Part shown: piece by piece, positions 59,324-64,000 of the stretch
Numbering within the stretch: position 1 is the first letter of the stretch
Layout: every line of letters starts with the position of its first letter
NCBI GenBank assembly: GCA_038501195.1
Contig: JBBPUQ010000002.1
Location: 3,782,001-3,846,000, forward strand
Length of the DNA stretch: 64,000 nt
Direction: 5' to 3'
Source of the DNA: Nemania diffusa
Taxonomy: Eukaryota; Ascomycota; Sordariomycetes; Xylariales; Xylariaceae
Position numbers and translations under genes: made by a program
The notes under the pieces: model-generated
Database searches by the model: none
What the model saw: the letters and a program-made list of their open reading frames with translations, nothing else
What the model was told of the DNA's origin: nothing

Positions 59324-60327
59324 GATAGAGAGGTTAGGTGTCTTTGGTTATTCAAGAAGTTATAGAACAAAAATGGTGCTATAAAGGCTGGATTCAGGCA
59401 ATGATATGAAAAGCTGCTCCCGAGGTTTGCGTAAGCGCGGGGTTGAGGAAATCCTCGAAATGGGCAGCGCTGTACCAGGAGGCTTGCGAGTTTATATTCA
59501 AACTGGTGGGTAGGTAGCTCTGTGGCTGAGTGTCGATGCAACCCAAGCGGTATGTAGGTACCTACATATATCGTTCGATTAGCAAGCTCTGGTCCAGGCA
59601 AAAAGAAATCTGTTTCACGATGGTTGCTCCAAACATGGCAAAAGCAGAGAGCCAAAGTCACCTTAGAATACAGATTGTGGGCGGCTGACAATCATAGAAT
59701 AAATGTTTCATTTCAAGCAAGAGTGCTAGGATGGTAGGGAGCTTGTGTAAAATAGTGGCTCGCTGTGGCAGTGCCCAAAGTAGATTGATACCTATCTATA
59801 TGGCGGCCTTAAAATGCAACGTGTGCTATCTAAGCACACGCATCGCACTCTGGAGACTTGGCGCAGGTTGTCAAGTCAAAGGCTTGTCCTCAAGAAGGGT
59901 GGCTGGCTGACTAACAAGGAGGCCTGCAGTGTACAGAGCACTGAAAAAGCTGTCCAGTTTTATACATATGGTTGTAGCTTGATCCCCTGCGCTATCACAC
60001 CACCTCTACGCACATATACGCTACTTAGTCATCTCATCTGGTGCGGTGGGTGTGGATTGTGAGAATAAACAGGCTTGGATCGTTTGAGTCTGTCAAACCT
60101 TATTGCCAGCGGTGCTGTGTTTGTTGCCTAGTGGCTGTTTAGATTATCTTGTATTGATTCTAGTTGTGAAAACCCCTCTGATAATTAATCACTAGAGTCT
60201 TACGTCCAAGTCATCAAAGCCTCAACAGTTCATCAATCACCATCTCTTTTCCTCCATTGTTGGATGTTGATGTCAATTATGATAATTCCCTACGTGTGCT
60301 ACTTTAATGTTTAACAACGTACCTCAC
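59324..60327. other. Intergenic spacer
   Basis: About 1 kb with the receptor promoter and the 3' side of the next P450. An 82-codon ATG frame at 59814-60062 has no recognisable family and is not called. Confidence 0.5.
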
Positions 60328-62116
60328 TCAGGCTGCTGCCCTCACGTCTTTCAAATCGCAAATTAGCGGTTTGCGTTGCCTGAGTATATAGACGAGCTGG
60401 TCCCGCCACTCCGGGCCCACGTCCGACAAGATGTCGAAATTAAACACCAGCTTCGCGAGCAGCAGGCGCATCTCGTGCCAGGCCATATTCATGCCCAGAC
60501 AGTTCCTAGGCCCGACAGAGAAGGGCTGAAGAACCTCACGAACATCGTCCTTGTACTCGGGGTCGCCTAGCCAGCGCTCCGGTATGAACGTCTCAGGGTT
60601 CCTGTCATGGGGTGATTAGCATTACAACGTGGTCCCCTCGTGTCCCCATCGATACAAAGACACCAGAATGGGTTGAGCGTACCTGAAATTCGCTGGAGAG
60701 AAGTTCGCGGCTGTCGGGTGGACTGAGACGGAAGTCCCTGCTGGGATCCATTTGCCCATGACGGTAGTTCCCCCCTCTGCTATCACGCGAGGGAGGCCCG
60801 AGGCCGTAGGTGGATAGACGCGCAGAGCTTCACGGATACCTGGTAGATGCGATAAAGTTGGCTACGGAACCTGTCACCTAAATGAAGGTTTGGCTAGTGC
60901 CACTTACAAGCATTTAGATATTCTAGTTTGCTTAGAGCCTCAAATGTAATGTCTTTATTTGAGCTAAATGTTCCACGGACTTCGTCGGTCAGAAGCTTCA
61001 TCTTATCTGGACATTTAATAAGGTAGTATGTCAACCCCGTTAGGAGAGACGCTGATTTTGACGGTCATCAATACACTGCTTCTATACCTAGGTAGTTGTC
61101 ACATTGCAGCTCAGAAACTTACATGCTGTTTCGGTTCCCGCTAACATGAGTAACTCTGCATTAGCATAGATCTCACCAGCAGTAAGCACTGTAGACTCCT
61201 CTATACAGTTCCACAGGTCAGGCTGATCTGATCCTTGTTGAAGTCGCTTGTCGACGCGAGTGACAGTATGATTGTAAAAATCCATACGCAACTTCTTCAT
61301 CGAGTTAGGTTCGGCAAGTCGGAATAGAGTCCTAGTAATCGCGTACGAGTTGATGAATTGCAACACGATTATGGCCTAGGGACACGATTAATCGTAGGGA
61401 ACAACACAAAGTCATGCGGTGATCGACCCAGAATCTACCTTGATGGAGTTGAATCCCATAGTTACCCACTGCGAGTATTCATTGGTTTCGAGCAACCCCA
61501 GAGACTCTCCAAATGTGAATTCGGCCATGATATCAAATGCCGTGAAGTCGAACAGCTCAGTCATATTGAAAGAGCCATGCTTACGAGCACATGCGACCAT
61601 AAGATCGGCATATTTCTGAAATAAAGGCTCCTGCTTCCTCAACGACTGCTCGGAGAAAGCAGGCGAGAATACGCGCCGAACAGTGGCATGACGAACGGGG
61701 TCGGGCTCAGCGACCAGATAGCGGGCGCCCTCGGCTCGTCCATGAATTCCGAGTAATTTCCCATTCTCTTTCTTGCCTTTCGAGACGGTATAGATGTCTC
61801 GCCAAGCTTGGGCATCGGCGAAACTGATATCATCGGGGCCGAACCTGATAGCAGGTCCATATTTTTCATGCTGTCTCGTCATCCACTGGGGTTCATGACC
61901 CCGGATATGGGCAATCCACCAAGGAAGCCGACTAATCGCTGAGAGTGGCGGGCCTGGGTATGCCCGAAGCGGATGGAAATACAAGGCATATACCGAGTAT
62001 GCTATCAGATAAAGTGCGCCTATAGCCAAGAGAGTATTTCTGAGTGTTGCGCTAGGCGATCCTACTTCCCAGGTGCCTATGAGAGCTTCCCGCATTGATG
62101 TGATTATGGAATTCAT
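60328..62116 (-). CDS. Cytochrome P450 monooxygenase (CYP65/isotrichodermin hydroxylase-like), five exons
   Basis: Exons 62116-61439, 61375-61123, 61051-60908, 60839-60683 and 60601-60328 give 501 aa with all phases consistent. Junctions restore 'GFNSIKAIIVLQFINSY', 'LAGTETASSLLTGLTYY', 'EYLNACIREALRVYPP' and 'SPANFRNPETFIPERW'. P450 marks are an N-terminal membrane anchor (about 25-48), 'HPLRAYPGPP', the I-helix 'MLAGTETAS', ExxR 'EALR', 'PERW' and the heme loop 'FSVGPRNCLG'. It should be an ER-bound monooxygenase. The start and order of motifs resemble the isotrichodermin C-15 hydroxylase-type (CYP65) P450s of fungal secondary metabolism, but no terpene cyclase or other core enzyme is nearby, so the substrate is open. 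All introns are short (49-81 nt). Confidence 0.9.
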
Positions 62117-63406
62117 TGTAGTTAGCTAATTCCCGGTATGTAAATGAAAAATAAGTACCCCAGGTGAATGGATTGGGACAGACCCTGGTTATACCCATGT
62201 CTTCTGTCTGTATCTGTCTGTCAAATAGCTTGCAGAGTGGCTGTGTTTGTCACGACTACATACCTAAGTATATGAGATTAGTTACCTTTTCCAGTAGCTA
62301 CTGCATTTATTCCTGCTCTAGCCAATCGACTCTGAGTCTTCTGGGCTGTGGCATATGCTCACCGTCATATGCTCACCGTCATATTCTCACCGTCATATAC
62401 CAGCCCAGCTGAAAACAAGGGCATGAAGGATGAAGTGTCTAGCCCATTGTAATCCTCATATATAGCCACACGCGTCACCGACTTGTCGCTTTGGATGATA
62501 TGCATGAGATTCCCTAAGCCACTAGACATATGAACAACCAAAACCTGATCGTCGAGCTCATATCGACAGAGCTACAGACAGACCCTCGCTCATCATGTTA
62601 CTATTCATTGAGGGGTTGCGCATAGTGTAGGTAGGTATAAGTAGTGGTGCCGAGGAGACTAGGGTAACCACCGTACCCACCTCGTAACCGTCTACTATGT
62701 ATGTACAGTAGGCGCCTACGACCGTGTCTTCAGGGTACTGGCTCGGATTCATTTGCCGGATCGGGGTCTACAGTTACTGTGCAGTAGCCGCTCCTGCCAC
62801 TACCAAGGAAAAACATTCCGTTCATCAGTCTTAATATGAAAAGTTGAACTGTTTTTGTCCAGTGTGTAGCCCGCATGCAGGGGTTAAACCTAACACTAGC
62901 ACATATGTAGATAGGTAGTCGAGGGCTGATCGTCAACGCGAAGTGTCGTCGCTGGCACGATTAGTTCTAGCTTGCTAGCTTAGGGGTATGTATAACACAT
63001 GTAGATGCACACCTTTGTACTTTTACCAATGGCGTAAATGGGCGCCCGAAGGATCCGTTGTGTCTTATGTCTTGCACATGGCGCACTGGGCATCCTTCTT
63101 GGTAGAACTGCTAATACAAGGAGAGGGCGACAATGGATGTTATCCTGAGTAAGGGGCAAAAGCTTTGGCGAGAATGCTAATCAAGTGTATTCTGATTAAG
63201 GAATAGAGGCTCTGATGACGCTATTGCACTGCTAAGAGTTTACAAATGATCTGTTCCCAATCGCTATTTTTCATGTGGTAAAGACACCACTAACATTTGA
63301 ACTCCTACCCCAGCAACGCCATTTTCTGATCCATGCTAGACCTACGTATGAAGAAAGCTATATTCACGCCTTTTTTTTTGCAACATGTTGCCGTGTAGTC
63401 TTATAA
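62117..63406. other. Intergenic spacer
   Basis: About 1.3 kb, no gene recognised. Contains a 14-bp tandem repeat at 62352-62393 and TAGGTA tracts near 62625 and 62910. Confidence 0.55.
62352..62393. repeat. Three 14-bp tandem copies
   Basis: CATATGCTCACCGT repeated twice exactly and a third time with one change (CATATTCTCACCGT), about 235 bp upstream of the P450 start. Confidence 0.9.
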
Positions 63407-64000
63407 TCAATGAAGCAGATCGCGCAAGTTGAAGTCCGCGAACATGGGATTCTCTGGCTGCTCCGGATTCCAGAGCTCATCGACCTTAGCTAGCTCAGGT
63501 GCAAGGTCGCCCACTAACGTGGGCATCTGGACCGGCATACACAAATGTAAACCTGGCTCGCGTTCTAAGCCTCGATCGAATCGCACGAGACAGATCTGAG
63601 GGACGCGAGGAAGGTTCAGCCCGACAGGGAAGATTTGATGGAGAGCGTAGGCGCGGTTGCACTCCTGCCAGAATGCGCGGTCTCCGATCATCTCTTGAAT
63701 CCTCTTGCCCAAGGTGCACCAACTCACCGGCTTCTTCTCGTATCCAAGAATGGTGGCGAGGGGCATGCTATAGATGCTGAATGGACATTTGAAGTCACGA
63801 ACGTTGTCGGATGATGGACGCCAGTGGTGCCTATCGACGACGATTATGATCCGATAGACGTTGTAAAGCTGGCTGTAGATGGTCATTAGACTTTTCTTTA
63901 GCTTCTCCTGGTTATGGAAAGACCGCCAATCAACGGCGACGGCTGTTATGGTTGCGACTCGCTCGAGTGGTATGGTCTGGTAGAGCTCGAGGTTTTCCAT
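63407..64000 (-). CDS. Unidentified protein at window edge
   Basis: A 197-residue frame whose first in-window codon (63998-64000) is ATG, so the true start may lie outside. It ends at 63407. I do not recognise the family. Visible blocks are 'ITAVAVDWRSF' and 'VYRIIIVVDRHHW' (beta-rich, alternating hydrophobics), 'RIQEMIGDRAFWQECNRAYAL' shortened here to residues 'GDRAFWQECNRAYAL', and an acidic end 'NPMFADFNLRDLLH'. No signal peptide, membrane segment or repeat is apparent. Codon use looks like a real gene and long opposite-strand frames over it are poorer candidates. It may be the C-terminal exon of a larger protein. Confidence 0.55.
   Translation of the reverse strand: MENLELYQTIPLERVATITAVAVDWRSFHNQEKLKKSLMTIYSQLYNVYRIIIVVDRHHWRPSSDNVRDFKCPFSIYSMPLATILGYEKKPVSWCTLGKRIQEMIGDRAFWQECNRAYALHQIFPVGLNLPRVPQICLVRFDRGLEREPGLHLCMPVQMPTLVGDLAPELAKVDELWNPEQPENPMFADFNLRDLLH

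Noticed and set aside
59814..60062. An 82-codon ATG frame between the receptor and the second P450.
   Set aside because: No recognisable domain or splice-supported extension.
27639..62116. A secondary-metabolite cluster formed by the P450s, 2OG oxygenase, MFS exporter and Zn2Cys6 regulator.
   Set aside because: No core synthase, and these genes are spread over 34 kb among unrelated genes with long spacers.

Overview
This is nuclear DNA of a filamentous ascomycete (Pezizomycotina; the order cannot be fixed from the sequence alone). The genes carry short GT-AG introns of about 45-120 nt with CTAAC/CTGAC-type branch sites. The families are typically fungal: a DUF3669 protein, a HET/NB-ARC/TPR receptor, a Zn2Cys6 regulator, secondary-metabolism-type P450s, a DHA2-type MFS exporter and a starch-binding glucoamylase. 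There is also a large AT-rich block with the C-to-T, both-strand damage left by repeat-induced point mutation (RIP).

Layout. 0-10 kb holds a DUF3669 protein, a decayed SGNH/GDSL hydrolase, a decayed diaminopropionate ammonia-lyase, a 2-oxoadipate dioxygenase/decarboxylase (DUF1338) and a small secreted, probably GPI-anchored protein facing the AT block. 10.2-27.5 kb is about 17 kb of extremely AT-rich, gene-free sequence. It is bounded by a pair of about 215-bp direct repeats (10151-10365 and 27373-27590) whose differences are mainly transitions. 27.6-34.5 kb resumes abruptly with an intact P450 (1 intron), a five-exon GH15 glucoamylase with CBM20, and a three-exon ZIP zinc transporter. 37-50.7 kb holds an arrestin-like protein, a proline-rich transglutaminase-like (CYK3/KY-type) protein, a four-exon MFS exporter with an unusually long tail, and a three-exon Zn2Cys6 regulator. 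51.6-54.5 kb holds tRNA-Val(AAC), a strikingly GC3-rich 2OG-Fe(II) oxygenase and tRNA-Ser(CGA). 55-64 kb holds a broken double-chromodomain gene, a HET-NB-ARC-TPR receptor-like gene, a five-exon P450 and an unidentified protein at the window edge.

How the genes relate. I see no compact biosynthetic cluster: no PKS, NRPS or terpene synthase is present, and the P450s, the 2OG oxygenase, the MFS exporter and the Zn2Cys6 regulator are separated by housekeeping-like genes and kilobases of spacer. Genes close to the AT block include two pseudogenes, a putative small secreted protein, a P450 and a secreted glucoamylase, as is common in the plastic compartments of fungal genomes. The most unusual signals are the AT block itself (mutation context, flanking repeats, a less mutated 55-bp tandem array inside it), a dense GCCGAG motif cluster at 2.3-2.8 kb, and the HET-NB-ARC-TPR gene beside the broken double-chromodomain gene.
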